A stretch of DNA of 64,000 nucleotides from Anomaloglossus baeobatrachus (Eukaryota > Chordata > Amphibia > Anura > Aromobatidae). A model generated the notes under the pieces. The model was not told where the DNA came from and made no database searches. It was given only the letters and a program-made list of their open reading frames with translations. The position numbers and the translations under genes are program-made. Positions 21,767 to 31,635 of the stretch are shown one piece after another. Positions within the stretch are counted from its first letter, which is position 1; every line of letters starts with the position of its first letter. The stretch is from the NCBI RefSeq assembly GCF_048569485.1, contig NC_134357.1, positions 335,100,742 through 335,164,741 on the forward strand. Direction: 5' to 3'.

Positions 21767-22910
21767 TGTGCCACCCTCGTTCCAGCAGCCGGGCTGCTCA
21801 GATCCGGATCCGCGGTGGCTCAAGGGGTCTCCGGACCCGGTGGTCGTGCGGCCACTTGATTTAAAGGAGGTGAACTATGTACAGAGGGGATTGGAAGTTT
21901 GTGACGCCACCCACGGTGCGTGGTAAGGTGGAATACCACCGCTGCTGTTGGGGAGGGGGGAGCCCGGTGGCGATGGTGTAGCAGCAAGATGTTTTAACCC
22001 CTCCGTGGGTAGGGGGTTTGGGCCCCGGGGCCCGTTAGGTGTCGGTGACAGGGTGCCGTTGGGAAGAGGCAAAGGGGTTTTTCAGCGTACTCACTCAGTC
22101 CAGGAATAACAACACCGACCTCTTGTAAACCAGAATTCTGAGCACCACTGCAGCATGGAGGGAGCACGCCTGGATCCGTGTCTGTTGGTGTTGCTGTTAG
22201 CCTGTGGCCTTTTTCGTGGCACCTTTTCAATATTGGACCCTCAAGTTTGGAACTATTCAGGTCCCGTTCACCCATATGACTAACGGAGTGAGCTTGCTCT
22301 CAGGGTTCACGCGTAGGATTTCTTTGGACTATAATTTGGGAAAGTCCTATTCCATCGGTGCGCTAGTACCCCGATTTTGGAGCGGGTTGGGGATGAATAT
22401 TGAAGTCTTCACCCCCGTCGGGTAAATTCCCGGGAAGCGAGAAGCTACTTCCCGGCCTTGGGTCCACGTACCCCGTCGTGCCCTGGCCCCTGCCCGGTGA
22501 TGGCTCAAGGCCGCTGGCTGCCCTCCTCGGTAGTCCGTGCCCCTTGACCCGATCCCCTGCGATTGGGGTTCCAGCTCTTACCAGGCCCAGACCAACGTCT
22601 GCCACCTAGTACTCAAGGAGCCCAGCTCCTAACCTGTGACCTCTCCTCTTGAGAGTCACCACACAACTCTCCTACTCCTTTTCCACCTTGTCACTTTCCC
22701 CTCCCAACCCCCATATGGGCGGCCCTATTCCCTTCAGGTCCCCCAATGGTGTGTCTGGTGGGTACGGTGCAAAGTGTTCCTAGGGTTTTGACTGGCTAAG
22801 CTGTTAGCAACACCAAAGGACCAGGATCTGTAACCAAGGAGGAGTGGATACTGTGCAGAAGGGCCGATTGCACAATACCCTGTGACGACCTGATAGGCCA
22901 GGGCGTCACA
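21767..22910 (+). mobile_element. Solo-LTR-like element, copy B (1.14 kb)
   Basis: The ends are TGTGCCACC and GGGCGTCACA. AATA stands on both sides (21763-21766 and 22911-22914). Unit 1 shows the empty site GTATGGGAATACTTTTTT near 10357. This gives a firm 4-bp target duplication, usual for several LTR families. Shared blocks with copy D include GTTAACCCCTCCGTGGGTAG-like text and CTGTGACGACCTGATAGGCC near the 3' end. Confidence 0.75.
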
Positions 22911-23009
22911 AATACTTTTTTTACATTGTGAGCTGAAGAATCTCTTGCAGTGTGCAGATTCTGCAGGAGGAATAAAATAAGCTGTAGATGTCCTGACACA
23001 AATCGCTTA

Positions 23010-23562
23010 AGGGGGCTTTACACGCAACGACATCACTAACGAGATGTCGTTGGGGGTCACGGAATTCGTGACGCACATCCAGCCTCGTTAGCGACATCAT
23101 TGCGTGTGACACGTACGAGCGACCGCTAACGATGCAAAATACTCACCAAATTGTTGATTGTTGACACGTCGTCCATTTCCCAAATGTCGTTCCTTGTTCT
23201 GGAAGCAGGTTTTCATCGTTCCTGAGGCAGCACACATGTGTGACACCCCAGGAACGACAAACAACACCGTACCTGCGTCCTCTGGCAACGAGGAGGGCGT
23301 GACTTCCATGCGGCTGCTCTCCGCTCCTCCGCTTCTATTGGACGCCTGCCGTGTGACGTCACTGTGACGCCGCACGAACCGCCCCCTTAGAATAGAGGCT
23401 GTTTGCCGGCCACAGCGACGTCGCTTGGAAGGTAAGTATGTGTGACTGCTCCTAGCGATATTGTGCGCCACGGGCAGCGATTTGCCCGTGACGCACAAAC
23501 GACGGGGGCGGGTGCTTTCTCCAGCGACATCGCTAGCGATGTCGCTGCGTGTAAAGCAGCCT
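23010..23562. mobile_element. Harbinger-like MITE, copy 5
   Basis: TTA at 23007-23009 and 23563-23565 flanks AGGGGGCTTTACACGCAACG and GCTGCGTGTAAAGCAGCCT. Unit 1 keeps the empty site ATCGCTTAAGAACTGTGG near 18328, which confirms the 3-bp duplication. Confidence 0.85.
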
Positions 23563-23851
23563 TTAGGAACTGTGGCTCTCCAGCAGCAAATAAAGCAGTG
23601 TCACCTTCTCACATGGGAAAAGCAAACCATCCATTAATAGGAACAAGGCTCAAACTGTCCTTCTTCTAGGGATTATCTTTCTGGTAGCTAGGCTGCGTCT
23701 TCAAGTAGCACCTGGTTGGTATCATCATAACCAACATTTACTATATTTCATACTCCAACCGCTCATTCTTTTACATTCCACCATCAGGTATTCATAATGG
23801 ATTGTGTAACTAGGAAACAGAAATATGCGTCCAGTCATCCACTTGTGCAAC

Positions 23852-25074
23852 TGTGTCGCCCTGGACTAGTCAGGTCGTCCCAGGTAGTCCCATGCACACA
23901 CACCCCGTCCCTGAAAAGGTGACCGCAGCCAACCAAGAAACCCTTGTCACCACCCTCCAGGGTTGATGTCCACACCAGGGGGTGGAGCCAGGTGGTTGGC
24001 TCCACCCACCGAGGAGTTCACAGGCCTGGAGGTGGGAAAAGACACTTGTTCTAGTTCGAGGACACAAGTAGATGAGTCTTGGCAGTGAAGGAGAGAGGTT
24101 GAGTTCAAGGGCAGACCTGTGACCAGGCCTGCCAATAGTCTACTCAGGTGGCTGGGTTGGAGCCCAGTCACCTCTGGCAAGGAGGCAGATGGTGGTGGCC
24201 GCCTGCAGGAGCTGGGATTACAGCCGGTGGAACCGTAGGGACCGGAGACAGGCGGTGGCCCGCCGGTACCGAACCGGGGAACCGATTGGAAACCGGAGCA
24301 CCAGGAGGGGCACTCAGACCCAGTACAAAGCCCCGAACCGACAGGGCTGAGTCAAATCAACTGATTGAGGACTGGACTTAAGGACCTATGCCACACAAGA
24401 CCCGTTAGAAGACAACAGCCCAACCATACAGGGTAAGCCACCGCCAAGGCATAGAGACCCAAAGGGCCAGCATCTGCGGGCAAACAGGGCTCTTCCAACA
24501 ACCAGCAAGCCGGGGAGCGGACTACCGTTGCTTAGGCATAGGAGTCAAACATTCACATAAAAAAGGTGCAGGAGAAAGGCGGAAACCACCAACCCATTCA
24601 GGGAGAAGCTGCAGCCGACTGCAGGCCCCGTTCATCATCCCGTTTGGTTTACCAGCGACTCCAGTGTATTGTGTCATAGTGAGTACACCAGTGCTTTCGG
24701 GCCGCACCGCACCAGCATACACCCGCAACCGCTCCCACACCTCAGCACCTCCCTCGGGCCCCCGGGACCATCACTCCCCTACCACGGAGGGGTCAACACC
24801 AAGCTGCGCAACACCGTCCCTGGGAGGCCTAGTTAACGGCAGCGGTGGTGTCCATCTATTCACCACAACCCGTGGGTGGCATCACGAACTTACATCCCTT
24901 ACAAACCACCGCGGCCGTGGAACTTCCCCCCCCACCGAAGTCCCTGCGTGTGGCAACGACCCCCTTGCAGAGCGATGTGACCCCCGAGTCCGTGAGGAGC
25001 TCTAGCCACCACCCACCGTACGAGCACGGATCCGAGCGGCTCGGCGATCGCAGCCGAGCCCGCCGGGCAGTACA
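23852..25074 (-). mobile_element. Solo-LTR-like element, copy C (1.22 kb, minus strand)
   Basis: CAAC stands at 23848-23851 and at 25075-25078. Unit 1 holds the empty site GTGCCACAACTTATC near 18541. Read on the minus strand the element starts TGTACTGCCCGG and ends GGGCGACACA. It is closest to copy A: both have GCCGAGCCGCTCGGATCCGT and the GGTAAACCAAACG phrase. Confidence 0.75.
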
Positions 25075-25134
25075 CAACAACTTATCTCTCATCTGGTCAA
25101 GTTGCTAGTGGTGCAGTCGATGGCCTACCACTTA

Positions 25135-25399
25135 AGGCCCCGTCACACACAGAGATAACTCTTTGGCAGATCTGTGGTTACAGTGAAATAATGGACATAT
25201 TGTTCCATTTGTACACAGCCACAAACCTGGCACTGATTGTCCACAATTTCACTGCAACCACAGATCTGCCACAGATCTGCCACAGATCTGCCACAGATCT
25301 GCCACAGATCTGCCACAGATCTGCCACAGATCTGCCACAGATCTGCCACAGATCTGCCACAGATCTGCCACAGATTTATCTCTGTGTGTGACAGGGCCT
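25135..25399. mobile_element. Small MITE with an internal 11-bp array
   Basis: Ends AGGCCCCGTCACACACAGAG and CTGTGTGTGACAGGGCCT are inverted repeats flanked by TTA and TTT. Between about 25258 and 25372 the 11-mer CCACAGATCTG is repeated about ten times. It occupies the same TTA site as the unrelated MITE at 18604 in unit 1. Confidence 0.75.
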
Positions 25400-25930
25400 T
25401 TTGTGTATTCCACTGCCTTTCAGGAAATAATGACTCAGCCTTGATGGAACATTCCCAGCTGTTATTACTTCTTAAAGAATGGATGTCCACTCTTAGCTTT
25501 CATGTGCAGAAGAATGTGGGCTGCTCACTGAACTTGTCATTGAGGTTGAAAGTACGTCGTGCCTTCGACACGTGGAGCAATTATGCACAAAGGCAGTAGA
25601 TTTCTTTCAAGACCATGGGTCAACGTTTTGAATGGCAGTGGTAGATTATCACATCCAGGATAGGTGGAGAAACTTCCACAATTTGTCTCTAGTTTTGTTT
25701 CACACAATAATAGGTACATAGAAGGTATCCACATCCTTTTCCACGTCCCATCCTCTTCAATGGATATCACATCATCTCCAAGAGCAACAGGGTGGAATGT
25801 TGCATGCACTCCCCACCCTAATTCTCTCTTATGCTAATAAGCTTAAATGCTGCCAAGCTGTTTTACAGTTTTTGAGCATAGGCAACAAAAACCATATCGA
25901 GGACAAGTTTTTTTTCAACTGCATCAATGT
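25400..25930. other. End of duplicated unit 2, then unassigned DNA
   Basis: Up to 25544 this is unit 2 backbone. From 25549 to 25930 I see no exon, RNA gene or repeat end. Confidence 0.45.
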
Positions 25931-27285
25931 TGTACCACCCCCGTGCCAGCGGACGAGCCACTCGGATCCGGAGCCGCGGTGGCTCGAGGGGTCGGAAAAT
26001 GGCGGAATTGGCGGGAAACAAGAACTTGACTCGCGGTCTTCGGCTTTCAGGGTGCACGTCACCCAGGTAAGTGGGTCCTGCTCGTATCCTGTTCATGACG
26101 ACAGGTTTTTCGAGGTGTACCGCCCCCGTGCAAGCGGCCGAGACGCTCTGATTCGGAGCCACGGTGGCTCGAGGGGTCTCCGGATCTGGGGGGTTCACGC
26201 GGACACTCGAATTAAGAAGAAGAGGGGGATGAGACATATACAGGGGGGGATTTTTGGAAAGGTCGTGACACCACCCATGGTACGTGGTAATGTGAGGGAC
26301 CGCCGTTGGGGAGCCCGGTGACGATGGTGTGGCAGCTTGATGTTTAACCCCTCCGTGGGTAGAAGGTTTGTGTCCTGGGGCCTGTTGATGAACGGATGGT
26401 GTTTGGGTGCAGTTGGGGAATAGGTGCAGGAATTTCCAATGTACTCACTCAGTCCGGGAATAACCACACCGACAGCTTGTAAACCAAAGTTCTGAGCACC
26501 ACGATAGTCTGCGGGGAGTACGCCTGGATCCGTTGCCTTGGTGTTGTTGTTGGTCTGAGGCCCTATTCCTTGCACCTTAGTCTCGATTGGGCCCATTGGT
26601 ATGAAACTCTCTGGGCCCCGCTCACCCATATGGCTAACGGAGTGAGCTTGCTCTCAGAGTTCACGAGTAGGATTTCTTTGGACTGTAGTGGGAAAGTCCT
26701 ATCCCATCAGTACGCTAATACCCCGATTTTGGAGAGGGTTGGGGATGACACTTGAAGTCTTCATCCCCGTCGGGTAAATTGCTGGAACGCGTGAAGCTAC
26801 TTTCCAGCCTAGGGGCCACGTACACTGTCGTACCCTGGCCCCTGCCCGGTGATAGCTCAAGGCCACCAGCTGCCCTCCTCGGCAGTCCGTGCCCCTTGAC
26901 ACTGTCCCCTGCGACCAGGTTCCAGCTCTTGCCAGGCCCAGACCAACGTCTGCCACCTAGCAAACAGGGAGCTCTCCTTCGTAGCGTCTCCTCACGAGAG
27001 CCACTTCACCTCCTCTCTCCTTCACCCTCAACTCTCCGCTCTCAACTCAACTGTCACTATCCTCACATTCTCCTCACCAACCCCCCATATGGGCGGCCCT
27101 ATTCCCTTCAGGCCACCCAATGGTGTGTCTGGTAGGTTCAAGTGGGAAGAGTTCCTAGGATTTTTGATTGGACAAGTTGTTACAACACCAATGGACTGGG
27201 ATCCGTTAACCAAGGAGGGTGGATACTGTGTAGAAGGACAGATTGCACAATACCCTGTGACGACCTGATAGGCCAGGGCGTCACA
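25931..27285 (+). mobile_element. Solo-LTR-like element, copy D, with doubled 5' end (1.36 kb)
   Basis: ATGT flanks the element at 25927-25930 and 27286-27289. Ends are TGTACCACCCCCGTG and GGGCGTCACA. A second 5' start of the same family, TGTACCGCCCCCGTG, lies at 26116. The first 185 bp are therefore a partial extra copy, either nested insertion or internal duplication. Blocks near 26330-27285 match copy B closely. Confidence 0.7.
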
Positions 27286-27286
27286 A

Positions 27287-28660
27287 TGTCATGAGTGTGT
27301 CCCGCTCTAGGGGGATCTCTGACGAGTCTGGTACTAAACGATAACAGTGATGTATTATGCGCCGGTCTGCAGCTTGTTATTAAATGTATTTGCATTTCTT
27401 GGTACTGTAGGGGTTAAGGACTCTTCTATCTGGCTATCATCTGTAGCATTAATCCAAGGTGCAGCTCTTTTGTAACCACTCCCTTTCGCTATAAATAGTC
27501 ACGTGCCTTAATATCTAATGTTGGTTATAGATCCTCATATCTAAGCTCTCCAGTCTGTAAGGAGCCTAGCTTTAGAAGAAGCCTGTGGTTTCGTGCTATT
27601 GCAGCTGTAGTGTTTACTGCATTGGAGTAGCTTGGAGTGTTTCTCTTTTGTGTCTATTTCCTACTGTCTGTCTTTATTCCCTTGTATTGGGTAATTGCAG
27701 TGTCTAGTTGACTAGTGCTCTCGCTGGACTTTTCACTAACCAGGGTGAGTTCAGGGCATCAGGGCAAGCGAGGGCTTAGGCATGTGATCGGTGATGCGGT
27801 GAAAGAACCCATATAGAGACAATGGGGACTGCAGGGAACAGCCTCAGGTAAGTGCAGGAGGTGACCCAGCTCCCCTCTCCCTAGCGCCCAGGGTCCACCG
27901 TTGTATTGTCTTCCTGGTGTACCCTGTTTGTTGCGGCACTCACTGGGGGTTCCCCTATTCCTGGCAGAAGCCCAGTAGTCATTGCGTGTCATTATAACCA
28001 ACCCACTATTTTTTTCCCGAACTTTAAATGGCTCCTGTGGAGGTTTTTGCAGAAGGGGTGCAGAGCCTGTCCCTTGGTCTGTCAGACCTGCAATCCAGGG
28101 TATTGCAGCCACAACAGTAGGCCACGGGTCTCGCAGCCAGCTATACTATCCCTAAATATGAGGTTAAATTTTCGGGAGGGTCAGATAAGATTTTGTTTTC
28201 AGTGAAGCCTGCAAGCTTTATTTTAAACTCCACCCACACTCATCCAGAAGTAAGGAACGAGTAGGGATTGTGATCTCTCTTTTCCAGTGAGACCCTCAAT
28301 CCTCAATCCTAGTCGTTTTCTCTTCCGACCGACCTTCTGTCGCTTTGGTTGGTCGATTCATTTTTTGCGGCCCTAAGCCTCAACTATGACAACCCTGACC
28401 GAGTCTCCCATTGCTGAGTCTCAGCTACGCAAGCTCAATTGGGGAGACCGGTCGAATTTTTTTTGGGAATTCCAGAGATGGGCCACTAACATCAGGTGGA
28501 ATGACTCGGCCCTTAGGAGTAATTTTTGCCTGGGCCTATCAGAAAAGCTCAAGGATGCTTCTGTTTTATATGAAACAGCTGAAACATTAGAAGCCGCCAT
28601 GACTGTCGCTATATATATATTTACAGGCGCCTTACAGATAGGCTGGAGATGACTCTACCC
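27287..28660 (+). mobile_element. Ty3/Gypsy-type fossil: LTR/leader and gag remnants
   Basis: The stretch begins TGTCATGAGTGTGTCC, LTR-like, just where copy D inserted. A leader follows, then gag-like coding from about 28036. Recognisable pieces are ACKLYFKLHPHSS near 28210 and LNWGDRSNFFWEFQRW near 28436, typical of Gypsy gag in vertebrates. The element is broken with several breaks and lacks pol here. Age looks old relative to copy D, which interrupts its first bases. Confidence 0.6.
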
Positions 28661-28816
28661 CCTGTTGTAGTTCCTAAGACTGTCACATGGAGTTTTGCGC
28701 AAATTTCAATGACTGTCATTGGCGACATTAAACGCTGTTCGGAATGCAGATTCCAGCACTCTGCCCAATGGTTTCTCTGGTGTCTGGGATCAACACAGGC
28801 AGACTCAGGCATCAAC

Positions 28817-29220
28817 CTGCTATGTGCTGATTCATAAGCAGGCTAGCAAGAGTTAATCTCTGCAAGTTGTTGGGTGACCTATTCCATCTGCTCTACTTTT
28901 ATTTATGCTGGTGGAATCCTTCTACTCATGCCAGCTATAGTTTATTCTAAATAGGTCTGTGAGGTGTGATGTCCCAGACTCTGTGGTGAAAGTTATGCCT
29001 ATTGCTTGGAGCGGTTTTGGAGTTTAGCCTGTTGTTTGTACTTCTTTTCTGCTTTTATTTTTCCTCCTTAATCTCTTATTGTCTTTACTTTTTGTGTGTG
29101 TGTGCTGTTTGACAGTTTGGTTTTTCCTTGTCTGTCTTTTATCTGTGGTTTTCAACACACTCATTCCTCAGCACTGCCTGGAGAGAGGGGGAATCAGATC
29201 AAGACTGGTCAGGAACAGTG
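28817..29220 (+). mobile_element. LTR-like fragment (low confidence)
   Basis: Text such as GTTAATCTCTGCAAGTTG and GTGATGTCCCAGACTCTGTG, followed by a T-rich tail, resembles LTR sequence that I have seen in frog genomes. No ends, primer site or target duplication are visible. Confidence 0.3.
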
Positions 29221-29518
29221 CCATGAACGAGACTCAGACCTCTCCACCATCAGTTTCTATGCACAGATGGTTAAAAAATTGAACATTTTATTACTGCAAA
29301 TATTAAAACAGATATAATTTAAAAAAACAGTGTGCAGATGAACAAGCAAGAAAGCAGGTATGACAGTCTCACAAGATTCAATGATCAGATGATAAATATC
29401 ACGAAACATGGGCTACTAAACACAAAATTCCAAATTGTGTAGCATTGCCCATGAGAAGGCACACCAATACTGCTGTACACATATTTTAGTGGGTCATACT
29501 GCTGTATGACACACTAAA

Positions 29519-29561
<43 letters not shown>
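29221..29561. other. No gene seen; ends in (AT)n
   Basis: Short unassigned sequence, then an AT dinucleotide run (about 29519-29560) that forms the TA target of the transposon that follows. Confidence 0.5.
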
Positions 29562-29669
29562 CAGTACTGGCCAAAAGTATTGGCACCTCTGCAATTCTGT
29601 CAGATAATACTCAGTTTCTTCCTGAAAATGATTGCAATCACAAATTCTTTGGTATCATTATCTTCATTT

Positions 29670-29903
29670 GGGCGGCACAGTGGCTCAGTGGTTAGCACTG
29701 GGGTCCTGGGTTCAAATCCCACTAAGGATACTATCTGCAAGGAGTTTGTATGTTCTCCCCGTGTTTGCATGGGTTTCCTCCTGTTTCCTCCCACACTCCA
29801 AAGACATACAGATAGGGACTCTAGATTGTGAGCCCCAATGGGGACAGTGTTGCCAATGTATGTAAAGCGCTGTGGAATTAATAGCGCTATATAAATGAAT
29901 AAA
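29670..29903 (+). mobile_element. tRNA-derived V-SINE
   Basis: The head GGCGGCACAGTGGCTCAG and GGGTTCAAATCCC supply box A and box B of a tRNA-derived promoter. The centre holds GTTCTCCCCGTGTTTGCATG and GGTTTCCTCC, the conserved V domain. The tail GTAAAGCGCTGTGGAATTAA and GCGCTATATAAATGAATAAA resembles a LINE-derived 3' end. It interrupts the terminal repeat of Tc1 element A. A flanking repeat ATCATTAT... is AT-rich, so the target duplication is tentative. Confidence 0.85.
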
Positions 29904-30027
29904 ATCATTATTATTTATTTTGCTTGCAATGAAAAAACACAAAAGAGTATGAAACAAAAATCAAATCATTGATCATTTCACACAAAACTCCAAAAATGGG
30001 CCACACAAAGGTATTGGCACCCTTAGC

Positions 30028-31030
30028 CTAATACTTGGTTGCACAACCTTTAGCCAAAATAACTGCGAACAACCGCTTCCGGTAACCATCAATGAGTTTC
30101 TTACAATGCTCTCTTGGAATTTTAGACCATTCTTCTTTGGCAAACTGCTCCAGGTCCCTGAAATTTGAATCTCTCCACAGGTGTTCTATGGGATTCAGGT
30201 CTGGACTCATTGCTGGCCACTTTAATAGTCTCCAGTGCTTTCTCTCAAACCATTTTCTAAGTCTTTTTGAAGTGTGTTTTGGGTCGTTGTCCTGCTGGAA
30301 GACCCATGACCTCTGAGGGAGACCCAGCTTTCTCACACTGGGCCCTACATTATGCTGCAAAATTTGTTGGTAGTCTTCAGACTTCATAATGCCATGCACA
30401 CGGTCAAGCAGTCCAGTGCCAGAGGCAGCAAAGCAACCCCAAAACATCAGGGAACCTCCGCATTTTTGACTGTAGGGACCATGTTCTTTTGTTTGAATGT
30501 CTCTTTTTTTTCCTGTAAACTCTATGTTGATGGCTTTTCCCAAAAAGCTCTACTTTTGTCTCATCTGACTAGAGAACATTCTTCCAAAACGTTTTAGGCT
30601 TTCTCAGGTAAGTTTTGGCAAACTCCAGCCTGGCTTTTTTATGTCTCGGGGTAAAAAGTGGGGTCTTCCTGGGTATCCTACCATACAGTCCCTTTTCATT
30701 CAGACGCCGACGGATAGTACAGGTAGACACTGTTGCACCCTCGGACTGCAGGGCAGCATGAACTTGTCTGGATGTTAGTCGAGGTTCTTTATCCACCATC
30801 CACACAATCTTGCGTTGAAATCTCTCGGCAATTTTTCTTTTCCTTCCACATCTAGGGAGGTTAGCCACAGTGCCATGGGCTTTAAACTTCTTGATGACAC
30901 TGCGCACCATAGACACAGGAACTTTCAGGTTTTTGGAGATGGACTTGTAGCTTTGAGATTGCTCATGCTTCCTCACAATTTGGATAATCAAATCCACAGA
31001 CAGTTCTTTGGTCTTCTTTCTTTTCTCCAT
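30028..31030 (-). pseudogene. Tc1-like transposase, element A, broken
   Basis: The start codon at 31030 gives MEKRKKTKELS and a helix-turn-helix region (YKSISKNLKVPVSMVRSVIK), then the GRKRK linker. The N-terminal part stays open to FWKNVL near 30569. There the next codon of the expected WSDETK block is TAG, and one or more frameshifts follow between about 30545 and 30440. The C-terminal part is open again, with QQDNDPKHTSKR and [10 protein letters not shown] (DD34E), and ends CATKY. The first catalytic aspartate lies in the damaged joint. The enzyme would be inactive. Confidence 0.9.
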
Positions 31031-31409
31031 GCTCAATGTGGTACACACAAGGACACAGGACAGAGGTTGAGTCAACTTTAATCCATTTCAACTGGCTGCA
31101 AGTGTGATTTAGTTATTGCCAACACCTGTTAGGTGCCACAGGTAAGTTACAGGTGCTGTTAATTACACAAATTAGAGAAGCATCACATGATTTTTCAAAC
31201 AGTGCCAATACTTTTGTCCATCCCCTTTTTATGTTTGGTGTGGAATTATATCCAATTTGGCTTTTACATTTTTTTTTATTTTTTTTCATTGAAGACTAAT
31301 TAAATAAACATAATAATACCAAAGGATTTGTGATTGCAATCATTTTCAAGAAGAAACTGAGTATTCTCTGACAGAATTGCAGGGGTGCCAATACTTTTGG
31401 CCAGCACTG

Positions 31410-31635
31410 TATATATATATATATTATATAAGATATATTTTCTTGTTGCAGTGGATAAAAGTCATGGCTTTGGTCCATATTGAAAATCTCTTCACAAGAA
31501 TTTCACGGATATCTCACAATGATATTTACATTTGCGGTGGATGTGTGGCATAGGTGCTTATTTATGATACATTTTACTTTGCATTCTGTTGTATTACATT
31601 TTCTCTAATATCTGGGTATCCATTCTAGGTTACTA
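31410..31635. other. Short spacer between two Tc1 elements
   Basis: No gene or repeat end seen apart from the remaining AT run. Confidence 0.5.

Larger units (their letters stand above)
19729..25544. repeat. Tandem duplication, unit 2
   Basis: The backbone pieces are 19729-20040, 21073-21766, 22911-23009, 23563-23851, 25075-25134 and 25400-25544, in the same order as unit 1. It carries its own insertions (20041, 21767, 23010, 23852, 25135) and lacks those of unit 1, so the insertions postdate the duplication. The backbone itself has no visible gene. Confidence 0.85.
29562..31409 (-). mobile_element. Tc1-like transposon A
   Basis: Ends CAGTACTGGCCAAAAGTATT and the mirror AATACTTTTGGCCAGCACTG are flanked by TA within AT repeats. 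The terminal inverted repeats extend for over 100 bp, including ATGATTGCAATCACAAAT. The coding strand is minus. A V-SINE (29670-29903) sits inside the terminal repeat next to the transposase 3' side. Without the SINE the length is about 1.6 kb, normal for Tc1. Confidence 0.9.

Noticed and set aside
25143-25599. Open frame with repeated DLWQICGRSVA
   Set aside because: It follows the 11-bp array (33 bp per 11 codons) inside a MITE.
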